Assembly (NCBI RefSeq): GCF_900100705.1
Contig: NZ_FNCH01000003.1
Span: 248,001 to 312,000 of the forward strand
Origin: Pedobacter terrae
GTDB taxonomy: Bacteria; Bacteroidota; Bacteroidia; Sphingobacteriales; Sphingobacteriaceae
Reading direction: 5' to 3'
DNA: 64,000 bases
Each line of letters starts with the position of its first letter. Position 1 is the stretch's first letter. The notes below the pieces were generated by a model. The model was not told the DNA's origin. It was given only the letters and a program-made list of their open reading frames with translations, and ran no database searches. Shown piece after piece: positions 1-9,638 of this stretch. The position numbers and the translations under genes were made by a program.

Positions 1-2376
1 GACCTGGTACATACCAAACTTGATGTTTCATTTGATTATGCCAAACGCTACCTGTACGGTAAAGCCTGGATAACGTTAAAACCTCACTTTTACGCCACCG
101 ATTCGCTAACGCTTGATGCGCAAGGGATGGACATTAAAACGGTTGCTTTGGTTGGTGCCAAAGGGAATACCCCGCTTAAATACACGTATAATGATAATAA
201 GTTATACATCAATTTAAATAAAAAGTACACTAATGCTGAAAAATACACCGTGTATATTGCTTATACGGCCAAACCTGATGAGCTGAAAGTAAAGGGAAGC
301 GCAGCCATAACCGATGCTAAAGGTTTATATTTTATCAATCCTGATGGTACTGATAAAAATAAGCCTACACAGATCTGGACACAGGGCGAAACGGAATCTT
401 CATCGGCCTGGTTTCCAACCATCGATAAACCCGATCAGAAAACAACTGAAGAAATTTCGATGACGGTAAAATCGAAATACACTACCCTGTCGAACGGGAA
501 AATGGTGAGCCAGAAAAACAATGCTGATGGTACAAGAACCGATACCTGGAAAATGGATTTACCCCATTCGCCATACTTATTTATGATGGCCATAGGTGAA
601 TTTAAAATCACCAAAGACAATTATAAAGGTAAAGAAGTAAGCTATTACCTGGAACCTAAATATGCACCTTACGCCAAACAGATTTTTGGTAAAACGCCTG
701 ATATGATCCAGTTTTACAGCAATTTATTGGGCATAGATTATCCATGGAATAAATACGCACAGGTGGTAGCGAGAGATTATGTTTCTGGAGCGATGGAAAA
801 TACCACAGCCACTTTACATGGCGAGCAGGTACAGAAAACAGACCGCGAGCTGTTGGATGGAAACGAAGAAGGTACCATTGCACATGAGCTTTTCCACCAG
901 TGGTTTGGCGATTATGTTACGGCCGAATCGTGGTCTAACTTAACCATGAATGAATCTTTCGCCACCTTTGGTGAGATCATCTGGCATGGACATGATGCCG
1001 GCAAGGATGCTGAAGATAAGTCGCGTTACGAAAAATTACAATCTTATCTCGGTTCAACTAAAAAAGGCGAAAGTCCGGTTTTAGCTCGCTTCTATTACAA
1101 TGATAAGGAAGATATGTTTGATAATATCAGCTATGCCAAAGGATCGGTTATTCTGTATGCCTTAAAAAACCAGATGGGCGATGAGGCGTTCTATAAGTCG
1201 CTTAACCGTTACCTGACCACCAATGCCTTTAAAAATGGCGAAACACACCAATTGCGTTTGGCAATGGAAGATATTACCGGAAAAGATTGGAGTCCTTATT
1301 TTAATCAGTGGTATTACAATGGTGGCCACCCAATTTTAAGCATTGATTATGGTTATGAAGACGGCAAGGCAACCATTAAAGTGAAGCAAACACAGGATAC
1401 CAGTGTACAGACCTTTACGATGCCGGTTAAACTTGATATTTATGCAGGAGGCAAAAAGATAAGGAAAGAGATTCTGATCAATGGCCGTGAGCAGAATTTT
1501 AGTTTTGAGGTGAGTGCCAAACCAGATTTAATCGATTTTGATGTAGATAAAATTTTAGTTGGCGAAACTAATGACAATAAAACGGCTGAAAATTATTATT
1601 TTCAATACAGAAATGCGCCAAGTTATGCCAATAGAATTGAGGCCTTACAATTTATTATGCAGAGTAAAGCCAACAGCGGTCAAATGGTGTTGTTGGAAGG
1701 TTTAAAAGATAAATCGGCAGATTTACGCGCTTTAAGTATAGCTGGCATTAACTTAGAAGACGCCCAAATTAAAGCAGCTGCATTACCAATCCTACTTCAG
1801 ATTGCCAAAACAGATAAAAATACCGAAGCCAGATCGGCAGCTATTTTGAAACTGGCTGAAACCGGAGACCAAACCTATAAAGCTTTAGTGTTAGAAAGTT
1901 TGAAAGATAGATCTTACAAGGTAATTGCTGCCGGTGTTGATGGCCTGGCCAAATTGGCGCCACAGGAAACGATGTCTGCCATAGCAGGTTTAGATGAAGA
2001 TACGAGAACGCATATAGCACCTTCAATCGCAACCTTATACATCAATGATCCAAAAGACGACTATCAGGCATTTTATGATAACATCATGCTTACTGGCGAT
2101 AGGGATAAGGTATTTGGTGTAGTTGGTCAGTATTTTCAGTATTTGAGAGCTAACACTAATCCTGCAGTTACCGAGCAAGGTATAACGAACATTGGCAACG
2201 CCATTGAAAGATTAAAGTTGCAGCCTTATTTAAACAAACAACTTGCAGGTGCTTATACTGCAACTGCACAGGGCAAAGCGAAACAGGCTGATGCTGCAAG
2301 CGGAGAAGCAAAAGCAAAATTGAACAAGCAGGCCGAGTTATTTAAAAAAGGTGCAGCTGATTTAGGAAAGGAATAG
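1..2376 (+). CDS. M1 family aminopeptidase, 5' end outside the window
   Basis: Zinc aminopeptidase of the M1 (aminopeptidase N-like) family, removing N-terminal residues from peptides, probably in the periplasm or at the cell surface. The reading frame is open from the first base, and the residues before the first internal Met (position 127) look like the M1 N-terminal beta domain, so the true start lies upstream. The exopeptidase motif GAMEN is at 787-801. The zinc motif HELFH is at 883-897, with the third ligand Glu in NESF exactly 18 residues later. After the catalytic domain come a beta domain and a helical HEAT-like C-terminal region from about base 1600, ending in an Ala/Lys-rich tail. 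The family is certain; the localisation is inferred because the signal peptide is not visible. Confidence 0.95.
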   Translation, partial: DLVHTKLDVSFDYAKRYLYGKAWITLKPHFYATDSLTLDAQGMDIKTVALVGAKGNTPLKYTYNDNKLYINLNKKYTNAEKYTVYIAYTAKPDELKVKGSAAITDAKGLYFINPDGTDKNKPTQIWTQGETESSSAWFPTIDKPDQKTTEEISMTVKSKYTTLSNGKMVSQKNNADGTRTDTWKMDLPHSPYLFMMAIGEFKITKDNYKGKEVSYYLEPKYAPYAKQIFGKTPDMIQFYSNLLGIDYPWNKYAQVVARDYVSGAMENTTATLHGEQVQKTDRELLDGNEEGTIAHELFHQWFGDYVTAESWSNLTMNESFATFGEIIWHGHDAGKDAEDKSRYEKLQSYLGSTKKGESPVLARFYYNDKEDMFDNISYAKGSVILYALKNQMGDEAFYKSLNRYLTTNAFKNGETHQLRLAMEDITGKDWSPYFNQWYYNGGHPILSIDYGYEDGKATIKVKQTQDTSVQTFTMPVKLDIYAGGKKIRKEILINGREQNFSFEVSAKPDLIDFDVDKILVGETNDNKTAENYYFQYRNAPSYANRIEALQFIMQSKANSGQMVLLEGLKDKSADLRALSIAGINLEDAQIKAAALPILLQIAKTDKNTEARSAAILKLAETGDQTYKALVLESLKDRSYKVIAAGVDGLAKLAPQETMSAIAGLDEDTRTHIAPSIATLYINDPKDDYQAFYDNIMLTGDRDKVFGVVGQYFQYLRANTNPAVTEQGITNIGNAIERLKLQPYLNKQLAGAYTATAQGKAKQADAASGEAKAKLNKQAELFKKGAADLGKE

Positions 2377-2410
2377 CATTAATACTAAGCTTTAATGATG
2401 TCCTAAAAAG

Positions 2411-2448
2411 AAGAAGCCCGTTTGATTGATTCAAGCGGGCTTCTTTAT
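2411..2448. terminator. Bidirectional intrinsic terminator between M1 peptidase and the Sus-like operon
   Basis: A 10 bp GC-rich stem (AAGAAGCCCG with CGGGCTTCTT) is extended by five further pairs including one G-T, around a 5-base loop. T-rich DNA lies on the plus side and A-rich DNA on the other. It sits between two convergent genes and can serve both. Confidence 0.85.
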
Positions 2449-2469
2449 CGTTAAAGCGGTTTACATTAC

Positions 2470-3366
2470 TTATCTAATTGAAACGTATTTAAGCGTATCG
2501 GTAGCCGATCGGCTTGTTGGGCTAGCTCCCCATTTGAAAGAGATGTAAAAAGTTTGTGTGGCCGGATCGTAACGGTTATCGTAAGCCGGATCATTTGCTA
2601 AAGTTGCATTGCCCTTGCTTTTCATTGTTACCTTGTTCGTTGCAGGATCAACATTAATGGTTAATCCATCAATACCGCCGGCTCCATTACCGTCTGCCCA
2701 GTTCTGAGAAAAATTGACCGCATTAGCGCCATTACTCGACAAATCTTTACTCAAACCTTTAAAAAAGCCAGTTAAGCCGCCAGTATCACCCTCTCTGAAA
2801 ACATAACCTTTGCTGGAATATTTTCCGTCGTAACGATTTCTAACGGCTACATTAATAACTACAGCGCCAAAGTTTTTGCTGATTACCTCGCTTGAAGCAT
2901 CTTTGATAATTATAGGTAAACCGTAACCAATGGCAGGATCAAGTGCTGTACTCACAAACTTTACCGGAACCTGCACCCTACGCCCATTCGCAGGAATCGT
3001 AATCGTTGTCGGCATTGTAAAAGCATTCGATGGTACTATCTTTAATGGAGTATCTGTTGGATGCGCCTTATTATATGTTAAAAGTGTAGCCGGATCAATA
3101 GCTAAAGTGACATTAATATCAGTTGGCTTTGTGCTTGATGCTGCATAGTTAATATAAAAGTAATAGTCAGTTGGAACATCTTTTTGAATAAGTGAGGTGC
3201 TTAAAGAGTTGATACTGCCATCACCAACCGGTGAGCCAACAGGAATTTCTACAACTGGTGTTGTTGATGAGAAATCAGGTTGCTCATTTTTGTTCTTCAG
3301 ACAAGAAGACAGACTTATTATGCATAATGCTGCAATAAGTCCTTTAAATATATTTTTATTTTTCAT
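2470..3366 (-). CDS. DUF1735 (BT_3987-like) surface lipoprotein of a SusCD locus
   Basis: Third gene of a SusC-SusD operon, 298 aa. The N-terminus has a lipoprotein signal with lipobox Cys about residue 22 (SLSSC), so the protein should be anchored in the outer membrane. An N-terminal beta domain of the DUF1735/BT_3987 type (about residues 40-170) is followed by a C-terminal domain resembling DUF4361. Such proteins occupy the SusE/F position and are thought to bind the polymer imported by the SusCD pair. An in-frame ATG at 3390 overlaps the susD stop. The ATG at 3366 is preferred because it gives a clean signal peptide and a 13-base spacer after susD. The substrate is unknown; no glycoside hydrolase or peptidase is in the operon. 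Confidence 0.8.
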   Translation of the reverse strand: MKNKNIFKGLIAALCIISLSSCLKNKNEQPDFSSTTPVVEIPVGSPVGDGSINSLSTSLIQKDVPTDYYFYINYAASSTKPTDINVTLAIDPATLLTYNKAHPTDTPLKIVPSNAFTMPTTITIPANGRRVQVPVKFVSTALDPAIGYGLPIIIKDASSEVISKNFGAVVINVAVRNRYDGKYSSKGYVFREGDTGGLTGFFKGLSKDLSSNGANAVNFSQNWADGNGAGGIDGLTINVDPATNKVTMKSKGNATLANDPAYDNRYDPATQTFYISFKWGASPTSRSATDTLKYVSIR

Positions 3367-3379
3367 CGTTTTAAATGAT

Positions 3380-4882
3380 TTATTTAACATCCCAGAAAAT
3401 TCTAGAGGTAAACTGGTTTATTGTACCTTCTGCAATTACATTTGTCGAGTTGGTGTTATATTCTCTTTGTGGATATAACATCCTTACCGGGATCTTTTTA
3501 GTCGTAACCGTAGAAGAAATAGATATCGGCATATCTGCAGGAAGCTCTAAACGTCTGTAATCTGTCCAGGGTTCAATATCATTTGTACCGTTCATGGCAG
3601 CCCATTTTTGTTTAATGATCAAGGCAATTTTGTCTGCGTTAGCACTCCATTTTGCTACATCCTGGTCAGCAAGGTAAGTTGCTGCATCTGTATCATTTAA
3701 TCCCAGGTAAACAAAGTTCGCCGTTACAGCAGCTTCATAATTCGCCTGTGCACTGCCAGAAATATAACCCCTTTGTGCAGCTTCTGCCTGAAGAAATAAA
3801 CTTTCAAAATCTGTCATAATAGGCTGCGATTGATCAAATGACTTTAATAGCCCTTTACCAATTCCAGATACTGTAGTAAGTGTTTGATCGAAATTTACAT
3901 CCTGACCCCAAACTAAACTTACGTATGTACTTCCTGCTCCATCGTTAACTGTGCTGTAAAATTTGCCCAGACGTGGATCATTGTTATTTTTTAGGAAATC
4001 CATGCCGTAAGTGCTGGCCAGCATATAAGTGTGCGATGCAGTTTTGTCGCCATTGGCAGCATAACCATATACGCCCCAGAATGGATTTTGCTTGCCGGAA
4101 GTATTTAAATAACCTGGATTATTAAACATTCCCTCACCAACTCCGATGAATCCAAATCCATTTGCAGTGATTTTTGCAATTTCATCTTTGATATATTGCT
4201 CCTTTCCAGGCATTTCAGATTGGCGCAAAAGAATTCTGAGCTTTAAGGTATTTGCAAATCTACCCCATTTTTTCACATCTCCTTTGGCATAAATATCGGC
4301 TGTAACGTCTGATGGACTTACTGTGGCCGTTTTAAATAAATTGGCCGCTGTATCCAGTTGCTTTGCCAGATCTTCGTAAATAGCCTGCCCTTTATCGTAT
4401 TTTGGGTTAAGAAACAGAACCGATTTAGACGCCTGCGTGTAAGGCACATTACCGTAAAAATCTACCAGGTATTGGTAGTCCCAGGCTTTCATTGTTTTGG
4501 CCACAGCAACGAAGAAATTTTGCCCAGTTGCTTTCCCCTGTTTTTCTAATGAGGCATAATCGTTAAGGTTATCGTACAAATTGCCCCAAAGTGTAGTAGA
4601 ACCACTCCAGTTGGTGGTAAAATTGTATGAACGCTCTTCGTACCATCCAGAAACGCCTCCTGGTGTCATCCAGTAATTCATCCACAGGGCTGAAAAGCTG
4701 TAAAAAATAGAGCCGCCGGTAGTATAGGCAGCAGTATTGTTTAAAGCACCTGTTAATATTAAAGCAGGCTTAACATTTGTAGCGTTGTTGGGATTATCAT
4801 TAATATCTAAAAAACCCTTTTTACAGGCACCAAGCATTAATACTGCCGATACCGTAAACATATATATTAATTTCTTTTTCAT
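3380..4882 (-). CDS. SusD/RagB-family nutrient-binding outer-membrane lipoprotein
   Basis: 500-residue lipoprotein (lipobox Cys20, LMLGAC) of the SusD-like type-2 group. It caps the SusC barrel and binds the incoming ligand at the cell surface. The sequence starts with the typical GFLDINDNPN segment after the Cys. It carries the helical TPR-like scaffold and ends with the family-typical region in which Tyr-Pro-x-Arg precedes the C-terminus (about residue 470). It lies 16 bases downstream of susC on the same strand, so co-transcription is near certain. The ligand cannot be read from sequence. This subgroup is often linked to peptide or protein-derived substrates as well as glycans, so no sugar specificity is claimed. 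Confidence 0.92.
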   Translation of the reverse strand: MKKKLIYMFTVSAVLMLGACKKGFLDINDNPNNATNVKPALILTGALNNTAAYTTGGSIFYSFSALWMNYWMTPGGVSGWYEERSYNFTTNWSGSTTLWGNLYDNLNDYASLEKQGKATGQNFFVAVAKTMKAWDYQYLVDFYGNVPYTQASKSVLFLNPKYDKGQAIYEDLAKQLDTAANLFKTATVSPSDVTADIYAKGDVKKWGRFANTLKLRILLRQSEMPGKEQYIKDEIAKITANGFGFIGVGEGMFNNPGYLNTSGKQNPFWGVYGYAANGDKTASHTYMLASTYGMDFLKNNNDPRLGKFYSTVNDGAGSTYVSLVWGQDVNFDQTLTTVSGIGKGLLKSFDQSQPIMTDFESLFLQAEAAQRGYISGSAQANYEAAVTANFVYLGLNDTDAATYLADQDVAKWSANADKIALIIKQKWAAMNGTNDIEPWTDYRRLELPADMPISISSTVTTKKIPVRMLYPQREYNTNSTNVIAEGTINQFTSRIFWDVK

Positions 4883-4898
4883 GTTTTTTTATTAATTG

Positions 4899-7800
4899 TT
4901 AAAAGCCAATTGTTGCGGTAAAACCATAAATGCGTGTAGGAGGCGTTTGATTTAAGTTATTTACACCCTGAGCATTTCCCGTTCCAACGTTAATTTCCGG
5001 GTCGGTGTAAATGTTATCACTAGGTCTGAACATAAATAAGTTTCTTCCAATCAAGGCAATACTTGCATTCTTGATAAATTTGGCTTTGCTCTGTAACCAC
5101 TGCGTTGGCACCTGGTAGGCCAAAGAAAGTTCTCTGATTTTCCAGAATGCAGAACTCATTACATAATTAGAAGCAGTATTATTACGAATACCATCAGCCC
5201 AAAAAGATCCATTACCATTTATAGTTGTAGTATTTGTATTAGGAACAAATACACCTGGTGAAGTTTGGATTACTGAATTTGGATAAACAAAGCGCTCGCG
5301 ACCAGCCTGTGCCGAAGTGTAACTAACACCCGCAAAATCTAATGTACTTGCAAAACTATTATAGAAAACATTACCACTACGGTATTCTGCTACACCCGAA
5401 AGGGTAAAATTTTTAAAAGTAAAGCTGGTATTGATTCCCAGTACGCTGCTTGGGTTGGTTTGTCCAAAATCTTTGTTAATCGGGTTTGAAAGTGGTAAAC
5501 CTGTATTGGCATCTACAATAACACGACCTTGCGGGTCTGTTTGGTAACTACTTACCTGTAATGAAGGGAAACTCTGGCCTACTACGATATAGTTATTGTC
5601 GCCGATACCCAATTGATTCTGACCTTGATATAGTGATAGCACTTTATTGGTGTTGTATGAATAGTTCACACCTACATTCCATCTGAATCCGTTTGAAAAA
5701 CCAATTACAGGGGCCGCGTTTAAGCTAAACTCAATTCCTTTATTTTGGCCTTCACCAGTATTAATTACAGCACTGGTATAACCGGTGGTAGCCGACAAAT
5801 CTATCCCGTTAATGATTTCCTGATCTTTGGTATTCTGCAGATAAGCCGAAGTTTCTAAGGTAATGCGGTTATTTAAGAAACCGATATCTACCCCAATCTC
5901 TTTTGAAATGGTCTGTTCTGGTTTCAAATTAGGATCATAAACTGCGTTATCTATAGCGTATCCTGCGGTACTGCCATAAGGGAAGTTTCCAGCCGGACTG
6001 GTAGTAGAAAGCAATTTATATGGATCGATCTGTACTGCGTACACTTTAGAAATACCGCCACGGATTTTTAAGTTACTGATGATTTTGCTTTCTTTGAGTG
6101 CAGGTATTGCATCTGTAAGTGTTAAAGCTGCATCAATGGCGGGGTAAAAGAAAGAACGGTTGCTTCTGGATAATCTCGAGTCCCAGTCATTTCTACCAGA
6201 GATGTGAATGGTTAAGTAATCATGATAGGTAGCGGTTAAATCTCCAAATAAACCCAGCTGACGGGAGTTGCGCTCGTTTTCAGAACCAACAATCTCACCC
6301 GAACGGTTGTTAAGGTTAAAAAGATTATCAACTACCAAATCATTTCCGGCTTGCGTCATGTACTTATAGTTCTTCTGAATCACCTGCGCGCCACCAATTA
6401 AAGTAAATTTGAATTGGTTAAACGTTTTAGTAGCTGTTGCAAGAAAATCGCCAGTGTACCTGCTTTCAAATTCATTGTAATCGCGTACCGATGATTTGTT
6501 GTATTGATTGGCTGCTATGCCTTTGCCGGAGTTATGTGCAAAATCAGAATAAGTGTAGGCATAGTTCCTGTCTTTACCTTGCGTATTTTTAGTACTCAAA
6601 CCACCTCTCGCCAATAAGCTAAACCAATCAACGGGTTTATACGTAAACGAAACATTACCCAACAAATCATCTCTTCTTTCATTGTTGCGATTTTGCTGTA
6701 AGCCAAAATATGGACTGTTATAATAATCATTGTAGTAATCGTTAGGATTGCCGTATTTCGAATTTAAATCGCTGTACTCCGTCAATGGTACGTTTCCTGG
6801 GGTATTAATTACGTTATTATATACCTGATTAGTACTCTTATCGTAATTTCTCTGGGTATAGTTAAATGAGTAATCAGCTAAAAATTTGTTCAGTTTACGG
6901 GTCCCGTTTATACGGATTGCTGTTCTGTTCGATTTATCGCCCGGCACATAACCTTTACTGTTTACACGCTGAAGGTTGATATAGGTTGTTCCGTTTTCAT
7001 TTCCTCCTGAGTATGTGAGGTCATTCTGCTCATCAATACCAGTTTCAAAGAAACTCTCTTTTTCGCCATCTTTATAAGTGTACGGAACCATCTGGTAAGT
7101 ACCATCTTCTAAAATACGGCCCAACGGTCTGATGCTCCCGTCAAAACGCTCGCCAAAAGTCTGGTTCTCAAAAGGAGTATACAAACCAAATCCAAAATCA
7201 TCCTGAGTAGTACCACCACCAAACTCTGTTTGTAGCTTAGGGAAGTAACTTAAACGATTTAGTAAAGTGGAATTAGTATAGCTAATGCCTCCTCCTTCAG
7301 AAGCCCCCCTCTTGGTGCTCACAATAATTACACCGTTAGAAGCATCTGAACCATAAAGTGCAGCAGCATTTGCACCTTTTAAAATGTTTACATTGTCAAT
7401 GTCGTTCGGGTTAATTGAGTTCAACTGGCTCAATGGCACAATAATACCATCTAAAACCAAAAGCGCCTGGTTGTTACCGGTAAACGACCGGTTACCACGC
7501 AATACCACCCTTACCTGATCGCCTGCATCGATCTGGTTATTAGCCTGATTAATCTGTAAACCGGCAACCTTTCCTGATAAACCCGTTGCTAAATTGGTGG
7601 GTCTGCTTGCCGTTAATGCTTTACCGGTTACCTGCTGCGTGGCATAACCGATTTCTTTTGGCTTACGTTTAATACCCAATGCGGTAGAAATGGTCACCTC
7701 ACTTAAAGTTTTCGAATCGGGCTCTAAGCTAACAACGAGATTTGATTGTGTACCAACCGTAATTTCTTTTGGCAAAGATCCAATGTAGGCGAACTGAAGG

Positions 7801-8009
7801 ACGTCATTCGGACTGACATTGATGGAAAATTTACCATCGGAACCTGTTGTGGTGGCTTTTTTTGTATCCTTTACACGGATTGTTACTCCTGGAAGCGGAA
7901 GACCATCGTTAGATGCAACTACTTTACCAGTAATATTTTTACTTTGAGCATTAGTTTCTATAATGCCGCAAAATAAAAACATGAATAAACACATTACGAG
8001 TTTTCTCAT
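4899..8009 (-). CDS. SusC/RagA-family TonB-linked outer-membrane transporter
   Basis: 1036-residue TonB-dependent transporter, the channel of a SusCD system. A signal peptide (about residues 1-22, ending TNAQ) is followed by a carboxypeptidase-D-like regulatory domain (about 25-105, ITGKVVASNDGLPLPGV). Next is the plug domain (about 115-230, with the conserved segment GVIIVSTKRG) and then a large 22-strand-type barrel ending in Phe, as usual for outer-membrane proteins. There is no N-terminal STN domain, so signalling to a FecR-type anti-sigma factor is not expected, and no sigma/anti-sigma pair is adjacent. It is the first gene of the operon with susD and the DUF1735 lipoprotein. A 269-base upstream spacer holds a candidate operator at 8124-8139. 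Confidence 0.95.
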   Translation of the reverse strand: MRKLVMCLFMFLFCGIIETNAQSKNITGKVVASNDGLPLPGVTIRVKDTKKATTTGSDGKFSINVSPNDVLQFAYIGSLPKEITVGTQSNLVVSLEPDSKTLSEVTISTALGIKRKPKEIGYATQQVTGKALTASRPTNLATGLSGKVAGLQINQANNQIDAGDQVRVVLRGNRSFTGNNQALLVLDGIIVPLSQLNSINPNDIDNVNILKGANAAALYGSDASNGVIIVSTKRGASEGGGISYTNSTLLNRLSYFPKLQTEFGGGTTQDDFGFGLYTPFENQTFGERFDGSIRPLGRILEDGTYQMVPYTYKDGEKESFFETGIDEQNDLTYSGGNENGTTYINLQRVNSKGYVPGDKSNRTAIRINGTRKLNKFLADYSFNYTQRNYDKSTNQVYNNVINTPGNVPLTEYSDLNSKYGNPNDYYNDYYNSPYFGLQQNRNNERRDDLLGNVSFTYKPVDWFSLLARGGLSTKNTQGKDRNYAYTYSDFAHNSGKGIAANQYNKSSVRDYNEFESRYTGDFLATATKTFNQFKFTLIGGAQVIQKNYKYMTQAGNDLVVDNLFNLNNRSGEIVGSENERNSRQLGLFGDLTATYHDYLTIHISGRNDWDSRLSRSNRSFFYPAIDAALTLTDAIPALKESKIISNLKIRGGISKVYAVQIDPYKLLSTTSPAGNFPYGSTAGYAIDNAVYDPNLKPEQTISKEIGVDIGFLNNRITLETSAYLQNTKDQEIINGIDLSATTGYTSAVINTGEGQNKGIEFSLNAAPVIGFSNGFRWNVGVNYSYNTNKVLSLYQGQNQLGIGDNNYIVVGQSFPSLQVSSYQTDPQGRVIVDANTGLPLSNPINKDFGQTNPSSVLGINTSFTFKNFTLSGVAEYRSGNVFYNSFASTLDFAGVSYTSAQAGRERFVYPNSVIQTSPGVFVPNTNTTTINGNGSFWADGIRNNTASNYVMSSAFWKIRELSLAYQVPTQWLQSKAKFIKNASIALIGRNLFMFRPSDNIYTDPEINVGTGNAQGVNNLNQTPPTRIYGFTATIGF

Positions 8010-8123
8010 AGTTTTTTAGAAGTTAGTTTAAGTTAATAATTCGCGAATTACAGTTTTTATTGTCAATAAATCAAAAAAAATCATGATTATCTTGAAAATG
8101 TTATAAATTTAGTTTAAATAATC

Positions 8124-8139
8124 ACTAAAATGTTTTAGT
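8124..8139. promoter_or_regulatory. Palindromic candidate operator upstream of susC
   Basis: ACTAAAATGTTTTAGT has perfect 7-base arms around a TG centre, about 115 bases upstream of the susC start and 140 bases upstream of the divergent gene at 8279. It shares the CTAAAA..TTTTAG pattern with the palindrome at 48214-48227. The shape fits a LacI-type regulator site, but no regulator is nearby. Function is inferred from symmetry only. Confidence 0.4.
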
Positions 8140-8278
8140 AATTTTGAATTATGACTGATATCTGAAAGAAAATCAACTTATTTTTAGCTTTTTTTTCTCA
8201 TTTTTTTCAATTTTCATTACAATGTCAGCACAAAGAACCAATCGAAATACACAAAATTTCTGTCTTATAAACGCAACC

Positions 8279-8926
8279 ATGAAAAAACTTTTCTTGATTC
8301 TCATTTTAATCGGCCTCACTACTTATATTTTTGCACAGAATGTTACAGTTGGTTCAGGCGCAAAACCACTTTTAAAATCAGTGGTAAAAAATCCTGTTGA
8401 AGGAAGCCCTTATTTTAACACTAAGTACGCTAATGGGATCATTAAAACCGTGAGTCAGAAAGTGTTTGATATCAAAAATGTGAGGTATAACCTGGAAACG
8501 CAACAGTTGGAATACACAGAAAATGAAAATGTTTATGCCATTCAGGATTCCGTGCAATCTTTCAAACTGCTTGATTCTACTGGCAATTCTCACCAATTCA
8601 TCAAATTAAAATTCGGTCAGGCAGAAGGTTTTTATGAAGCAGTTGCTGAAGGTAACGTTACACTGCTAAAAAAATACTCAGCTAAAAAAGAAATAGTGGA
8701 AGACTGGTTTACAAAGAAAAAAACCGACAAACTTGCACAGCATGCTGCATATTTCAGCAGTAAAGTCGGAACAATTCAAAAATTTGTACCTTCAACAAAA
8801 AATATTACAACGGTTTTGGCCGATAAAAAGGAACAAATAACTGCTTACATCAAAAACGAACAACTGGATCTAAAACAGGAAGATGACCTGATTAAAATCT
8901 GCAAATATTACAATACGTTACAATAA
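8279..8926 (+). CDS. Secreted protein of unknown function
   Basis: 215-residue protein with a clear signal peptide (MKKLFLILILIGLTTYIFAQ). The frame is open back to an ATG at 8222, but that start would put 19 charged residues before the signal, so 8279 is chosen. The mature part is Lys-rich with no Cys. It has a beta-rich first half reminiscent of proteins that report membrane- or wall-associated responses (alternating YxLETQQLEY-type strands) and a helical C-terminus with repeated Lys/Gln. I do not recognise a domain. It stands alone: divergent from susC, and followed by a pseudogene on the other strand. Confidence 0.7.
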   Translation: MKKLFLILILIGLTTYIFAQNVTVGSGAKPLLKSVVKNPVEGSPYFNTKYANGIIKTVSQKVFDIKNVRYNLETQQLEYTENENVYAIQDSVQSFKLLDSTGNSHQFIKLKFGQAEGFYEAVAEGNVTLLKKYSAKKEIVEDWFTKKKTDKLAQHAAYFSSKVGTIQKFVPSTKNITTVLADKKEQITAYIKNEQLDLKQEDDLIKICKYYNTLQ

Positions 8927-8937
8927 AAGCTGATGGC

Positions 8938-9388
8938 TTACTTACATCCAGTTTTTCTCCTCGTATCAATGAGATAAACAATCTGCCAGCCTTTATCGCC
9001 TTTAACCAATTGGAAGGGATTTACTCCGCAATGGCTAAATTTTTCGCCCAGGTAAAATTTATAGTCTGTCCAAACCGAAGTCAGAGCACCATCAATTAGT
9101 ATTTTGGTAAAACAATGCATTCATCATATTTTTGCTGGTGGGGCATTCCGATAAATTTGACAAAATTGCCCACCGATTCAGTTCGGACATTTACTTTTCC
9201 ATCCTTTTCAACTATTGTTTGCATGATGGCACTTTTCGCAAAAGCATCCTTGTTAAAGTACTGCCCAAAGTTCTCATCCCTTCGAAAGGCTTATTACCGC
9301 TTTTTTAACCGCGGCTTCCTCATCACGCTGTGCAAAGCTTTGAGTAACAAAACATAGTAAAAAGGATAAAAATGACTAATCCTTTCAT
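8938..9388 (-). pseudogene. Frameshifted NTF2-like (SnoaL/DUF4440-type) secreted protein
   Basis: Minus-strand remains of one gene, readable only by changing frame about four times. The order of fragments is: a signal-like start at 9388 (MKGLVIFI); QSFAQRDEEAAVKKAVIS; FEGMR; NFGQYFNKDAFAKSAIMQ continuing to VGNFVKFIGMPHQQKYDE; then HCFTKILIDGALTSVWTDYK through to the stop at 8938. Together they give a roughly 150-residue NTF2-like fold protein of the kind common in Bacteroidota, where such proteins are small secreted or enzymatic cone-fold proteins. Breaks fall near 9360, 9285, 9275 and 9120. Flanking genes are intact, so this is real decay rather than poor sequence, unless a local sequencing problem exists. 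Confidence 0.75.
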
Positions 9389-9638
9389 GACTTCTTCATT
9401 ACGTATATACCATAAATTTATAGTATTTTTGTAAAAGAAGGGAAAAGGAACCGCGATCTTGCAAAAAATCCATCGATTATCCACACATCTTAATTACAGT
9501 TAATACGCTTTATTTTCAGCTGTTTACATTGTTTTTGTCTGTTGGTGTTAATAATTATTTTAAAAACGGATAATTAAAATCGTTAAACTTATCATGTGTT
9601 TTTCTGCTAATTGGCACGGTTCTTTAATAGTATAATAT

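Noticed and set aside
8222..8278. Upstream ATG of the secreted unknown
   Set aside because: It would precede the signal peptide by 19 polar residues; 8279 starts the signal directly.
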